Below are positions 8,577-18,072 of a stretch of DNA of 64,000 nucleotides, in pieces. The DNA comes from Niallia sp. NCCP-28 (GTDB taxonomy: Bacteria > Bacillota > Bacilli > Bacillales > Cytobacillaceae), in NCBI RefSeq assembly GCF_023168165.1, contig NZ_BQYJ01000006.1, forward strand, positions 124,001-188,000, in the 5' to 3' direction. Position numbers and translations under genes: made by a program. The first letter of the stretch is position 1, and each line of letters starts with the position of its first letter. The notes beneath the pieces were generated by a model that worked only from the letters and a program-made list of their open reading frames with translations, was not told where the DNA came from and ran no database searches.

Positions 8577-8613
8577 AAAGAGTTTCATTTAGTTATCTTG
8601 TGAGTGTTCATCA

Positions 8614-8880
8614 TTATGACTTCTTGTCCCTCAGTTCAATAAACTTCTTGCAGTATTAGGCAGGAGTAACATCAAATTGTTCCTTGAATTTTTTATAAAA
8701 ATGATTAAAGTTTGAATATCCCAATTAATCCGCAATGGGATTGACTTGAAATGAAGTATTTTTCAGCAGTAATTTTGCCTGACGCAGACGAAGTTTTTGA
8801 ATCCTTTTACTGAAGGTCTAAGTTTCTCTTTAAAAAATTTACTTAAGTTATTAGGATGAAAATGATAGTGATGAAAACCT
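8614..8880 (-). pseudogene. AraC-family regulator, C-terminal DNA-binding domain remnant
   Basis: Read on the reverse strand, this encodes the double HTH of an AraC protein: YHFHPNNLSKFFKEKL, then after a frameshift KLRLRQAKLLL, an in-frame stop, LGYSNFNHFYKKFKEQF, VTPA, a second stop and KKFIEL. These pieces match the family in order, and the defects (one frameshift, two stops, no N-terminal domain) show it is dead. It lies just upstream of the sugar operon, so it may be the old regulator of a neighbouring sugar system. Confidence 0.75.
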
Positions 8881-9001
8881 CTGTAAGAGTTTTAGTTAGA
8901 TAAGCTTTTCTATATATTTAATTAAATATTCAGTAGCTAGATATTTTCTGGATGTTTTTTTATAATAGATTTATAATTTAAAATATTGAAAGGGGTTTCA
9001 A

Positions 9002-10009
9002 TTGAAGAAGCTTTTATTTGTATATGGTTTATTAATGGTTGCCTTTCTAATATATTTAATAGATTTTCAATCCCGTGAAGCAAACGCAAGTCTTGAGGAA
9101 AAATCAAAGGGATTACACGGAGACATTGATGAGAAATATGTCATGGTTACATTCCAAGCAGGGGCTGATTATTGGAAGAATATATTAAAAGGATTTGAAG
9201 ATGCATCACAGGCACTTAATGTCTCCGTTGAATATCGTGGTGCAGCCCAATATGATGTGAAAGAGCAAATCACAGTTCTTGAACAGGTAATTGCAAAAAA
9301 ACCATCAGGCATTGCGATTTCCGCCATCCACTCGGATGCACTGGATGTAACTATCTATAAAGCCATTGATGCTGGAGTGCCTGTTGTGCTATTTGATTCT
9401 GATGCCCCCAAAAGTAATGCCTATTCCTATATAGGTACAAATAATTATAATGCAGGCGTTACAGCAGCCCATGAAATCTCGGATATGCTCAATAATAACG
9501 GAAAGGTAGCCGTCATCACGTTATCCAACAATCAGCAAAATCAAATTGACCGATTGAAGGGATTTCAAGAGACGATTGAAGGGCAATATCCCGACATTAA
9601 AGTGGTAGCTATAAAAAACGGCAAAGGGAATCAATTGGTGTCAAAACAGGCTGTCATTGATATTTTAAAACAACATCCGGATTTAAAAGGCATTTTTGTA
9701 ACGGAGGCAAGCGGAGGTGTTGGGGTGGGTGAAGCTGCCATTCTCCTAAATAAAGTTCATCAAGTTAAAATAATTGCTTTTGATACAGATAAACAAACGC
9801 TTGACATGGTGAAGGATGGAACCATAGCGGCTACTCTTGCTCAGGGAACCTGGAACATGGGTTATTGGTCTCTGCAATATTTGTTCCATGTTCGACATGA
9901 CTTAATTAAACTTCCAAATGATCCGTATACGCACGATATTCTTCCTAAAATGGATACTGGCATAACGGTAGTATCTAGAAAAAATGTAGAAAACTATTAT
10001 GCAAAATAG
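9002..10009 (+). CDS. Sugar-binding sensor lipoprotein-like protein (three-component system)
   Basis: A 335-residue periplasmic-binding-protein fold of the ribose/galactose (type I) class with an uncleaved N-terminal membrane anchor (residues 5-23) and no lipobox Cys. The ligand-binding frame is visible: QAGADYWKNILKGFEDA, VLFDSDAP, YIGTNNYNAG and AFDTDK. It starts with TTG after GAAAGGGG. The histidine kinase follows 19 bases later and the response regulator follows that. This three-gene order matches XylFII-LytS-YesN type systems of Firmicutes, in which the binding protein passes sugar occupancy to the kinase rather than to a transporter. A pentose is the likely ligand, by inference from downstream genes. 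Confidence 0.8.
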   Translation: MKKLLFVYGLLMVAFLIYLIDFQSREANASLEEKSKGLHGDIDEKYVMVTFQAGADYWKNILKGFEDASQALNVSVEYRGAAQYDVKEQITVLEQVIAKKPSGIAISAIHSDALDVTIYKAIDAGVPVVLFDSDAPKSNAYSYIGTNNYNAGVTAAHEISDMLNNNGKVAVITLSNNQQNQIDRLKGFQETIEGQYPDIKVVAIKNGKGNQLVSKQAVIDILKQHPDLKGIFVTEASGGVGVGEAAILLNKVHQVKIIAFDTDKQTLDMVKDGTIAATLAQGTWNMGYWSLQYLFHVRHDLIKLPNDPYTHDILPKMDTGITVVSRKNVENYYAK

Positions 10010-10028
10010 GCAGCCTTGGAATTGAGTG

Positions 10029-11810
10029 ATGATGTTGAAAAAAATAACTTCATTAGAAATAAATGATTTACCAATTCGTTATAAAATAATAGCTTTATTG
10101 CTCATAATCAGCATTCTGCCCTCCATCGGTTTTGGCTCGTTGATTAGTATAGCCGTAGATAAAATCATTGAAAAACAGGCAACGAAACATACACTACAAT
10201 TAATCGGACAGGCGAACAAATCGTTAGAATCGTACGTGGAAAATATGCAGGATATCTCCTATCTTGTCTCATTCAATCCGGAAATCATCCAGTTTCTACA
10301 GGATGGTGAAGCCACAAATAATCAGTACCAAATGCAGCAATTTTTGCAAGGCTTTACAACCGTCAACTCTGAAATTGCGGGAATCCTGATGATAAATGGT
10401 GAAGGTAATTATATCAGTAATGAGATGTATACTCGTAATATCAAATCATTAATAAAGGAAAATTGGTATCGGGAAGCTATTGAGAATAATGGTATTTTTA
10501 AGATAATCGGCCATCCTGCAGATAGAAGTGTCAGGACTCATGTTAATTATAAGAATAGTGAAATTGTTTCGGGTGTTCGGGCAATCCTGGATCCCGATAC
10601 GCAGACGGTGATTGGAGTCATCTTAATTGATTTGAAATTGCGAGTGATATCTGAAATCATTGAAGATATAAAGTTGGGGAAAACAGGTTATTTAATGGTT
10701 ATAGATGATGAGGAGGAAGTCATTTATTCACCTCAAAACTCTTTAGTCGATAAAATACAGCTAAGCTGGTTTAAAAAAGGATCGTCAGGCACATTTTCCA
10801 AAAAGATAGACGGGAAAAACATGCAATTCATCTATAGAAGGTCTTCATTTTCGAATTGGACGACCATCGGGGTATTTCCAACAAATGAGTCGGTCATGGA
10901 AGTACAGCAAATTAATTTTTACGTAATTAGTTTTTTATTTATTGTTTTTGCGTTTGGAATTGGTACTTCTTATTATTTATCTTTTTCAATGTCAAGGCCT
11001 ATTAATCAATTAAATGATTTTATGAATCAAGTAAAGTCAGGGGATCTATCAATTCGCTATAAGGGCAATCGTGCAGATGAAATTGGGATGCTGGGGCGCA
11101 GCTTTAATACGATGCTGAGTCAAATAAAAAAGCTGATTTCCTTAATAGAAATTCAGGGAAGGCAAAAGCGGGAAGCAGAATTGCAGGTACTGCAATCTCA
11201 TATCAAGCCACACTTTTTATACAATACACTTGATACTATTAATTGGATGGCTCGAAAAAAAGGGGCATTGGATGTAGCTGAAGTCGTGGACTCCCTATCG
11301 CAACTTTTTCGGATTGGTTTAAGCAAAGGCAATGACCTGATTCCATTGGCAAATGAAATAGAGCATATTGAAAGTTATTTGAAAATTCAAAAGGCCAGAT
11401 ATAAGGATAAATTGAATTATAGTATTTCAATAGAAACAAAACTTTCCAATATATCAGTAATAAAGCTAGTATTGCAGCCAATTGTTGAAAATGCTATCTA
11501 TCATGGTATTAAAGAGAGGCGGGGACCAGGGCATATTTCTATTACTGGGGAAGAACACGAGGGGAATTTAGCCCTTTGTGTAAAGGATGATGGAGTGGGA
11601 ATATCGGAGAGAAGATTAGTTGCACTACGTGAAAATCTGGCCGTTAACTTTAACAGTTTGGAAGAAACGAAGAAGTTGACTACTATTGGCTATGGAGTTA
11701 TGAATGTTCAAGCCAGAATTAAGCTATTGCATGGAGAACCATATGGTTTATATATGGATAGTTTAGAAGGAAAAGGTACAACCGTAAAAATTCTTCTTCC
11801 ATTAAATTGA
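10029..11810 (+). CDS. Sensor histidine kinase, YesM/LytS type
   Basis: Membrane kinase of about 593 residues. It has a first membrane helix (IIALLLIISILPSIGFG), a large extracellular Cache-like domain (about 45-290), a second helix near residue 300, HAMP (SRPINQLNDF...GRSFNTMLS) and the His_kinase domain with the phospho-acceptor in SHIKPHFLYNTLDTINW. It ends with an HATPase domain (N box ENAIYHGI, G boxes DDGVGIS and GYGVMN). GTG 10026, ATG 10029 or ATG 10032 could be the start. It overlaps or abuts the regulator gene, forming one operon with the binding protein. It probably phosphorylates the YesN-like regulator on sugar sensing. Confidence 0.88.
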   Translation: MMLKKITSLEINDLPIRYKIIALLLIISILPSIGFGSLISIAVDKIIEKQATKHTLQLIGQANKSLESYVENMQDISYLVSFNPEIIQFLQDGEATNNQYQMQQFLQGFTTVNSEIAGILMINGEGNYISNEMYTRNIKSLIKENWYREAIENNGIFKIIGHPADRSVRTHVNYKNSEIVSGVRAILDPDTQTVIGVILIDLKLRVISEIIEDIKLGKTGYLMVIDDEEEVIYSPQNSLVDKIQLSWFKKGSSGTFSKKIDGKNMQFIYRRSSFSNWTTIGVFPTNESVMEVQQINFYVISFLFIVFAFGIGTSYYLSFSMSRPINQLNDFMNQVKSGDLSIRYKGNRADEIGMLGRSFNTMLSQIKKLISLIEIQGRQKREAELQVLQSHIKPHFLYNTLDTINWMARKKGALDVAEVVDSLSQLFRIGLSKGNDLIPLANEIEHIESYLKIQKARYKDKLNYSISIETKLSNISVIKLVLQPIVENAIYHGIKERRGPGHISITGEEHEGNLALCVKDDGVGISERRLVALRENLAVNFNSLEETKKLTTIGYGVMNVQARIKLLHGEPYGLYMDSLEGKGTTVKILLPLN

Positions 11811-11845
11811 TACATATAAATCCTATGGGTAATGGGGTGTTATGC

Positions 11846-13075
11846 TTGAAGCAGCTTTTAAAGGTATTGATTGCAGATGATGAGCCAACTATTCGAGAAG
11901 GGATCCGGCATTCGATCGACTGGAATAATATTGGGATGGAAGTGGCAGCGGAGGCTGAAGATGGTGAGGAAGCATTGGAATTGGCACTGGAATATGAAGT
12001 GGATATTCTTTTGGCCGATTTGAACATGCCAATTATGGATGGACTGACGTTAATTAAAAATATCCGGGAAAGCCTTCCTAAATGCAGAGTTGTGATCATT
12101 TCAGGCTATGATGAATTTAGCTATGCCCAGGAAGCTTTACGTTTACAGGTGGAGGATTATATTTTAAAGCCGATCAAACCAGACAGTTTGACGGAGGTTC
12201 TTAAAAAAGCGGCAAGTAAATTACAGACCATGACGGCTCAAAAGAAGTATTTAGAAATAGCTTCGAGCCACATTTCACAAAATACCTTGTTCATTCAAGA
12301 ACAGTTTTGTCGAAATTTGGTTGAAGGAAATCTGACAACCGATAATATTAAGGAGCAGTTGCAGTTTTGGGGACTTACGGTGGAGGTGCCTCATTTACTG
12401 GTAGTTGTTCGTTGTAAGGAATTGGAAATAACTCAACCTCTGATACAAGGGGCGGATAAGGAATTGTTTATATTTGGGATGAAGAACATTATTTTAGAAG
12501 TATTAGAAAAACAGCAAAAGCTAATTTTTAGTGACCAATTCGGGCTGTTGTTTATCTTATTATGGGGACATGTTCAGGAAGAATCTTTTTCAAAAATAGA
12601 AATGAGTATCCAATCCTATTTACATTTGTCCCCGACTCTTTATTCAGAATTCATTCCTGATACTTTCGCTGTGATTCCTTCTGTTTACGAGATTTGTAAA
12701 AAAAAGGTTTATGAGGAGTGTCAAATTCCTCCTATTGTAAGACGTGCCAAAAACTATTTACGTCAACAATATTCGAATCCTGAGTTGACCTTGGAATCCA
12801 TTGCCCAGCAATTACAAGTTTCATCTGTATATTTAAGCCGGATGATTAAACAAGGATTGGGAACCTCCTTTACTGGTTTGGTTACCGATATGAGAATAAA
12901 AAAAGCTATTATGCTGCTGAATTCTACCAATTTGCAAGTATATGAAATAGCAGAACAAGTCGGGTATGAATCCCAGCATTATTTTAGCACTGCCTTTAAA
13001 AAGGTTGTCGGTGTTTCACCAAATCAATATCGAAAAGGTGCTGCACGGCTGTCCATAACTAATACTAGCAGTTAA
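11846..13075 (+). CDS. Response regulator, YesN/AraC type
   Basis: N-terminal receiver domain with the acidic pocket ADDEP, phospho-acceptor Asp in LLADLNMPIMDG and the conserved Lys in YILKPIKP. A linker of unknown fold precedes the C-terminal AraC double HTH (LTLESIAQQLQVSSVYLSRM and LQVYEIAEQVGYESQHYFS). The start is taken as TTG 11846 with GGGGTG six bases upstream, giving 409 residues; the frame is open to 11807. It is the output of the upstream kinase, and the sugar transport operon that begins after the terminator is its probable target. Confidence 0.88.
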   Translation: MKQLLKVLIADDEPTIREGIRHSIDWNNIGMEVAAEAEDGEEALELALEYEVDILLADLNMPIMDGLTLIKNIRESLPKCRVVIISGYDEFSYAQEALRLQVEDYILKPIKPDSLTEVLKKAASKLQTMTAQKKYLEIASSHISQNTLFIQEQFCRNLVEGNLTTDNIKEQLQFWGLTVEVPHLLVVVRCKELEITQPLIQGADKELFIFGMKNIILEVLEKQQKLIFSDQFGLLFILLWGHVQEESFSKIEMSIQSYLHLSPTLYSEFIPDTFAVIPSVYEICKKKVYEECQIPPIVRRAKNYLRQQYSNPELTLESIAQQLQVSSVYLSRMIKQGLGTSFTGLVTDMRIKKAIMLLNSTNLQVYEIAEQVGYESQHYFSTAFKKVVGVSPNQYRKGAARLSITNTSS

Positions 13076-13133
13076 AATTGATTTAAAAATAATATGGAAT
13101 AAAGAGAGGACTGCAAAAGTCCTATCAATCTAC

Positions 13134-13178
13134 AAAAGGGTGAGCACCTACTATCTGCAGCGTGCCGCCCTTTTCTTT
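13134..13178 (+). terminator. Intrinsic terminator after the sensor operon
   Basis: AAAAGGG (13134-13140) pairs with CCCTTTT (13168-13174), with inner GCAC/GTGC pairing and a T-rich tail. It separates the sensor genes from the transport genes. Confidence 0.75.
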
Positions 13179-13204
13179 GTATGTATATATTTAAAAGAGA
13201 AATT

Positions 13205-13218
13205 TGTAAGCGCTTTAT
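13205..13218 (+). promoter_or_regulatory. cre-like CcpA site
   Basis: TGTAAGCGCTTTAT matches the catabolite-responsive element core (TGNAANCGNTNN) and fails only in the last two bases. It lies 135 bp before the sugar-binding protein gene, in its promoter region. Carbon catabolite repression of the operon is the natural inference. Confidence 0.6.
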
Positions 13219-13352
13219 AAAAAGTTAAATTTTTATAAAAATTGTTTATTAATTACAAAGACGTGTTTAGGGACCCTTGGTATTATGTTAGTAGAGAAAG
13301 GGTTTACATCCTGGCTTGAAAAAATATTTACATGAAAAGAGGGGGAATACCG

Positions 13353-14312
13353 ATGAAAAAATTAGTGTCAATTTTCTTAGTTGCATTGCTGACTTTTACG
13401 CTATCTGCATGTAACAACAGTGAACAATCCAGTGGTTCGGCAGGAAAAAAATCCAAAGATCATTACGTTTTTGGTTACACATCCATGACACAGAACAATC
13501 CATTCTTCCAAGTGCTTGAAAAATCCATCCGAGAAAAAGTAGAGGCGAATGGTGACAAGCTTATTACTACGAATCCAGCAATGAACGTAGAGCTTCAAAT
13601 TAATCAAATTGAAGATTTGATTTCACAGGGAATTGATGCGATTTTCTTAAATCCAGTTGACTGGGAAGGAATTAGACCTGCATTAGTCATGCTGGAAGAA
13701 GCTAATATACCGATTATTAACTATGACACAGAAGTTAAAGACTTTAAATATGTTACCGCTTTTGTCGGTTCCGATAACAAAAATGCAGGAAGAGTGGATG
13801 GCGAAGATCTTGTAAAAAGATTTCCAAACGGCGGAAAAATTGTCGTTCTTGATAGCCCGACAATGAATTCTGTTAATGATAGGATTGCAGGTTTCATGGA
13901 AGCGATTAAAGGTAAAAATTTTGACATTGTAGCACAGCAAGATGCTAAAGGGGATTTACAAACAGCTCTTGGTATCACTGAAGATATTCTTCAAGCTCAC
14001 TCTGATATTGTTGCGATAATGGGTGGAAATGACCCGACAGCATTAGGGGCTTTAGCAGCAGTAAAAGCAGCCAATAAAACGAACATTGTTATTTATGGAG
14101 TGGATGGTTCTCCTGATGCCAAAGCAGCAATTAAAGAAGATGGGCCACTTGTTGGAACAGGTGCACAATCACCGATTTCCATTGGACAACAATCGGCTGA
14201 TGTAGCATATAAAGTGTTAAAAGGTGAAAAGTTTGAAAAGAGAACTCCAGTAGAGACATTCTTAATCAATAAAGATAATGTGGATAAATACGGTACAGAT
14301 GAATGGCAGTAA
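13353..14312 (+). CDS. Sugar ABC transporter substrate-binding lipoprotein
   Basis: A ribose-type (RbsB-like) binding protein of 319 residues. The signal peptide ends in a lipobox, LSAC (Cys about residue 20), so it is lipid-anchored outside the membrane. Ligand-site motifs include YTSMTQNNPFFQ, DWEGIRPALVML and MGGNDPTALGA. The start is ATG 13353 with AGAGGGGG upstream. It is the first gene of the transport operon, downstream of a cre-like site and the YesN-type regulator. A structured region separates it from the ATPase gene, and such elements commonly let the binding protein be made in excess. Confidence 0.88.
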   Translation: MKKLVSIFLVALLTFTLSACNNSEQSSGSAGKKSKDHYVFGYTSMTQNNPFFQVLEKSIREKVEANGDKLITTNPAMNVELQINQIEDLISQGIDAIFLNPVDWEGIRPALVMLEEANIPIINYDTEVKDFKYVTAFVGSDNKNAGRVDGEDLVKRFPNGGKIVVLDSPTMNSVNDRIAGFMEAIKGKNFDIVAQQDAKGDLQTALGITEDILQAHSDIVAIMGGNDPTALGALAAVKAANKTNIVIYGVDGSPDAKAAIKEDGPLVGTGAQSPISIGQQSADVAYKVLKGEKFEKRTPVETFLINKDNVDKYGTDEWQ

Positions 14313-14337
14313 GCTATAGTAAATAATGCTTTAGATT

Positions 14338-14453
14338 AATGGGTGACTCAAAACATAAGTGTCAGCCTTCTTAATACAAGTATAGTGAAAACAAGCGGAA
14401 ATAACTATATTTTGTACTAGAATTGGCTAGGATACACTTAAGAGCCACCCATT
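14338..14453 (+). other. Long-range intergenic hairpin between binding protein and ATPase genes
   Basis: Outer arms 14338-14349 and 14442-14453 pair over 12 bases with one mismatch. Inner arms TAAGTGT (14356-14362) and ACACTTA (14434-14440) pair perfectly, followed by CAGCC/GGCT. There is no T tail. It is best read as an mRNA-stabilising or partial-attenuation structure. Confidence 0.65.
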
Positions 14454-14477
14454 TCTAAATTTAAAGAGGTGGAAGAT

Positions 14478-15968
14478 ATGAGTGGTAAACTGTTGGAAAT
14501 GAAAGGTGTAACGAAGAGGTTTCCTGGGGTTTATGCTTTAAAGGGTGTTGATTTTGAACTGGAAATCGGCGAAGTTCATGCACTTCTTGGAGAAAATGGT
14601 GCAGGTAAATCAACACTAATGAAAATATTGAATGGCATTTATAGCATAGACGAGGGGAACATCTTTATAAACAGGAATGAAGTTCAGATCCATGGTGTAA
14701 AAGATGCTCAAAAATATGGCATAAGTATTATTCATCAGGAGATCAGTTTAGTCCCTTATTTATCAATAGCCGAAAATATATACTTAGGTCGTGAATCTGT
14801 AACAAAAACGGGGTTTATTGATCAAAAAACGATGTATGAGAATGCTCAAAAATTATTAAATGATTTTGACTTGGGATTATCTGCTGATACAACGGTCAAT
14901 AAATTAAATGTGGCCCAACAGCAAATGATTGAGATTATAAAAGCAGTTTCTTTCCATTCGAAAATTATTGTAATGGATGAACCAACCTCGTCTTTGACGG
15001 AAAAAGAGGTGGATTTCTTATTTAAAACGATTAGAAATTTAAAAGAGCAAGGCGTTGGAATCGTCTATATCTCTCATAGAATGAATGAATTATTTGAAAT
15101 CACGGATAGAATTACGGTCATGCGTGATGGTACTTATATAGGCACGGTTATAACAAAAGATACAACTAATGAAAAATTAATCTCCATGATGGTAGGCCGG
15201 GAACTAACCAATTACTATGTCAGGGACTTCTCCGTATCAGATGAATGTGTCTTGAAAGTTAGTAATTTAACGAAAAAAGGGGTCATAGAAAATACTAGTT
15301 TTGAACTAAGGAAAGGTGAAATCCTAGGTTTTTCTGGATTAGTCGGTGCCGGCAGATCAGAACTGATGAAGTGCATATTTGGCCTGGATTCTTTTGAACA
15401 GGGCGAAATATTTGTAAAGGGAAATAAAGTAACGATTAAAAATCCGAATGATGCCATAAAAAATAAAATTGCTTATGTGACAGAAAATCGTAAAGAGGAA
15501 GGATTATTCCTAATACAATCGGTTCAATATAATGTCACCATCAAGATATTAGATGAATTCATGAAATTCTTTAGGGTTAATTCTAAAGTTGAAAATATGG
15601 AAACAAATAACTATATAAAGGAGTTATCTATCAAGACACCAAGTCCAAATCAAGAAGTAAAAAATCTAAGTGGCGGAAATCAGCAAAAGGTTTTAATTTC
15701 GAGATGGCTGGCCACCAAACCGCAAGTTTTGATTCTAGACGAACCTACAAGAGGTGTCGATGTAGGGGCAAAAGCAGAAATATATTCTATTATGAACCAA
15801 TTAGTAAAAGAGGGCGTTTCCATTATCATGATTTCATCTGAGCTGCCTGAAGTAATCAATATGAGTGATAGAGTTGCCGTCATGTGCAAGGGCAAAATCC
15901 AAAAGATATTAACAAAAGATAGTTTTAACCAAGAAACAATTATGCATTACGCGACTGGGGGTAATTGA
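14478..15968 (+). CDS. Sugar ABC transporter ATP-binding protein (RbsA-like)
   Basis: A double-ATPase subunit of about 496 residues typical of ribose/xylose/galactose importers. The first half has Walker A GENGAGKST, a signature-like NVAQQQMIEI region and Walker B IIVMDEPTSSLT. The second half has a degenerate Walker A (GLVGAGRSEL), the signature LSGGNQQK and Walker B VLILDEPTRGVDVG. The start is ATG 14478 (or GTG 14469) behind AAAGAGGTGG. It lies one base from the permease gene and energises sugar uptake together with it. Confidence 0.9.
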   Translation: MSGKLLEMKGVTKRFPGVYALKGVDFELEIGEVHALLGENGAGKSTLMKILNGIYSIDEGNIFINRNEVQIHGVKDAQKYGISIIHQEISLVPYLSIAENIYLGRESVTKTGFIDQKTMYENAQKLLNDFDLGLSADTTVNKLNVAQQQMIEIIKAVSFHSKIIVMDEPTSSLTEKEVDFLFKTIRNLKEQGVGIVYISHRMNELFEITDRITVMRDGTYIGTVITKDTTNEKLISMMVGRELTNYYVRDFSVSDECVLKVSNLTKKGVIENTSFELRKGEILGFSGLVGAGRSELMKCIFGLDSFEQGEIFVKGNKVTIKNPNDAIKNKIAYVTENRKEEGLFLIQSVQYNVTIKILDEFMKFFRVNSKVENMETNNYIKELSIKTPSPNQEVKNLSGGNQQKVLISRWLATKPQVLILDEPTRGVDVGAKAEIYSIMNQLVKEGVSIIMISSELPEVINMSDRVAVMCKGKIQKILTKDSFNQETIMHYATGGN

Positions 15969-15969
15969 C

Positions 15970-16971
15970 ATGTCTCAAGTGTCTATTAATGTAAATAAGA
16001 AACAAAATTTCGCTCTGAATGTCGGGGGTGGAATCAAAAACTTTCTTCGAAATAATATGGGAATCATCATAGGATTACTAGTCTTATGTATTGTAATATC
16101 CATAGCCAATCCCAACTTTCTGAATTCCAATAATATACTAAATGTATTAAGACAAACATCTACAAATCTATATTTGGCTTTAGCTATGACCATGATCATT
16201 ATAATAGGCGGAATTGACCTTTCGGTTGGTTCTATCATGGCGGTAGTAGGAGTGGTGACAACGGGACTTATTGCCTTATTTGGGACACCTGTCATTATCG
16301 CAGTAGCTGCGGGTCTTTTAGTGGGCATGTTAATTGGTGCTGTGAATGGCTATGTTTCAGCTACCACTGTCATTCCTCCGTTCATTGTCACCCTTGCAAC
16401 GATGAATATTGCGAGGGGGGCCGCATATGTAATCTCTGATGGTAAACCGATTAGGGTAATGTCAGAATCTTTTAACTCCATTGGTTCCAGTTATATCGGC
16501 GGAGTATTACCTATGCCGGTATTATATTTAATTATTCTTTTAGTCGTATGTTATTTGATTATGAATAAAACCAAACTTGGCCGCTATATGTATGCTGTTG
16601 GTGGAAATGCGGAAGCAGCTAAATTTGCCGGTATTAATATTAAAAAAGTAAAGTTTTTTGCTTATACATTCAGTGGGCTAATGGCAGCTGTGGCGGGCAT
16701 CGTTCTTGCCTCCCGTATGTTCTCCGGTCAGCCTACATCAGGAACTGGGGCAGAACTTGACGCGATAGCCGCAGTTGTCTTGGGTGGAACTAGTATGACA
16801 GGCGGATACGGCAGGATTGGTGGTACTGTAATCGGTGCTCTGATTATCGGTGTACTTAGTAATGGGTTAAACCTAATGGGTGTAAGTTCATTTTGGCAAT
16901 ATATAGTCAAAGGGATTGTTATTTTAGTGGCTGTTTATGCAGATATCATTAAAAAAAGAAGGGCGGCCTAG
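15970..16971 (+). CDS. Sugar ABC transporter permease (RbsC-like)
   Basis: A 333-residue membrane permease of the ribose-type branch with about ten helices. Landmarks are the GGIDLSVGSIMA loop after the third helix and the conserved AVGGNAEAAKFAGIN cytoplasmic segment that faces the ATPase, plus the C-terminal LGGTSMTGGYGRIGGT loop. The gene begins at ATG 15970, directly after the ATPase stop. It forms the transmembrane channel of the importer, probably as a homodimer. The sugar is most likely a pentose, judged from the isomerase and xylulokinase remnant downstream. Confidence 0.9.
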   Translation: MSQVSINVNKKQNFALNVGGGIKNFLRNNMGIIIGLLVLCIVISIANPNFLNSNNILNVLRQTSTNLYLALAMTMIIIIGGIDLSVGSIMAVVGVVTTGLIALFGTPVIIAVAAGLLVGMLIGAVNGYVSATTVIPPFIVTLATMNIARGAAYVISDGKPIRVMSESFNSIGSSYIGGVLPMPVLYLIILLVVCYLIMNKTKLGRYMYAVGGNAEAAKFAGINIKKVKFFAYTFSGLMAAVAGIVLASRMFSGQPTSGTGAELDAIAAVVLGGTSMTGGYGRIGGTVIGALIIGVLSNGLNLMGVSSFWQYIVKGIVILVAVYADIIKKRRAA

Positions 16972-17038
16972 TCCAAGATTCCATGGAGTGATGGTAAGGA
17001 GGTCAACGGAAGACCGTGAATTCCAAGGAGGTGTTCAA

Positions 17039-18055
17039 TTGAAAGAGGGCATTGCATTTGCGGGAACGATTGCTGTAGATGAAATTAAGAAAGTTGAAAA
17101 ATACCCCAACAAATCTGAGTTGACAACAATTCGAAGTGTTTTAAGGTCAAATGGAGGAGCAGTTTCCAACTGTGCGATAACACTGGCAAAGATAGATCCC
17201 AGCCTGCCGATTGAGATCATAGCTCTTCTTGGCGACGATGATAAAGGCCATTTTCTTCAAGAGAGATTGGAAAGCTATAAAAGTATCAAAATGAACCATG
17301 TGAGGATGATTGAAGATACTCCCTTTACAGATGTGATCCAGGATGAGTTTGATCATACCAGGACATTTTTTACCTACCGGGGCAATTCAAGATTATTTGA
17401 TGAGAAAACGATTGAAATGGAAAAGCTGAACTCAAAGATACTCCATATTGCCTACATTCTTTTATTAGAATCTTTAGATCAAGAGGATAGTGAGTATGGG
17501 ACAAAGATGGCAAGAGTTTTGAAACAGGCCCAAGATTTGGGCATTAAAACATCGATTGATATTGTCAGTGAAAATAGTAACAGGTATGAAAAACTTGTTC
17601 CTCCATCTTTAAAGTATACAAACTACTGTGTAATCAATGAACTGGAAGCAGGCAAAAGTGTGGGGATCAGTTTAAGAGATTCATCAGGTGTATTAATCAT
17701 CGCAAATATAAAAAAGGTTCTTTTGAAATTGAAGGATTCAGGAGTGAAAGATTGGGTTGTAATCCATACTCCGGAGGGCAGCTTTGGATTTGATGGATCC
17801 ATGACCTATAGCATTCCTTCCCTATTGTTAGACAGACAGTGGATTAAAGGAACGGTAGGTGCAGGGGATGCTTATGTGACCGGCGTATTATACGGAGCAT
17901 TAAAAGGGATGGACCTTCCGGATTCTATGAAATTAGGAACCGCAGCTGCAGCCTCTTCATTATCTTCGGAGGACAGCACGTCAGGAGTAAAAAGCTACGA
18001 ACAGCTTGTCACCATGTATAAGGAATTTCCGAAAAGAGAAACAATAGAACTATAA
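17039..18055 (+). CDS. PfkB-family carbohydrate kinase
   Basis: A ribokinase-like sugar kinase of 338 residues. The N-terminal glycines (SNGGAVSNCAITLA) form the sugar-binding lid region, and the C-terminal GTVGAGDAYVTGV holds the catalytic Asp and anion hole of the family (DTxGAGD-like, with the first Asp replaced). The start is TTG 17039, six bases after AAGGAGGT; longer in-frame starts lie inside the permease gene. It is followed after 17 bases by a class II aldolase. That pairing suggests it phosphorylates a ketose (1- or 6-position) that the aldolase then splits. Exact substrate unknown. Confidence 0.82.
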   Translation: MKEGIAFAGTIAVDEIKKVEKYPNKSELTTIRSVLRSNGGAVSNCAITLAKIDPSLPIEIIALLGDDDKGHFLQERLESYKSIKMNHVRMIEDTPFTDVIQDEFDHTRTFFTYRGNSRLFDEKTIEMEKLNSKILHIAYILLLESLDQEDSEYGTKMARVLKQAQDLGIKTSIDIVSENSNRYEKLVPPSLKYTNYCVINELEAGKSVGISLRDSSGVLIIANIKKVLLKLKDSGVKDWVVIHTPEGSFGFDGSMTYSIPSLLLDRQWIKGTVGAGDAYVTGVLYGALKGMDLPDSMKLGTAAAASSLSSEDSTSGVKSYEQLVTMYKEFPKRETIEL

Positions 18056-18072
18056 GGAGGGAGATTTTTATT

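Larger units (their letters stand above)
7502..8613. other. Gene-poor stretch with decayed sequences
   Basis: More than 1.1 kb with no intact gene. It holds a short IS3-OrfA-like remnant (7655-7722), a terminator (8103-8137), a cre-like word at 8269-8282 (TGAATGCGCTTACA, one mismatch to the CcpA consensus) and hairpin-rich sequences resembling IS200/IS605-type ends (8386-8576). A GC-rich island at about 8210-8250 was not identified. Confidence 0.5.
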
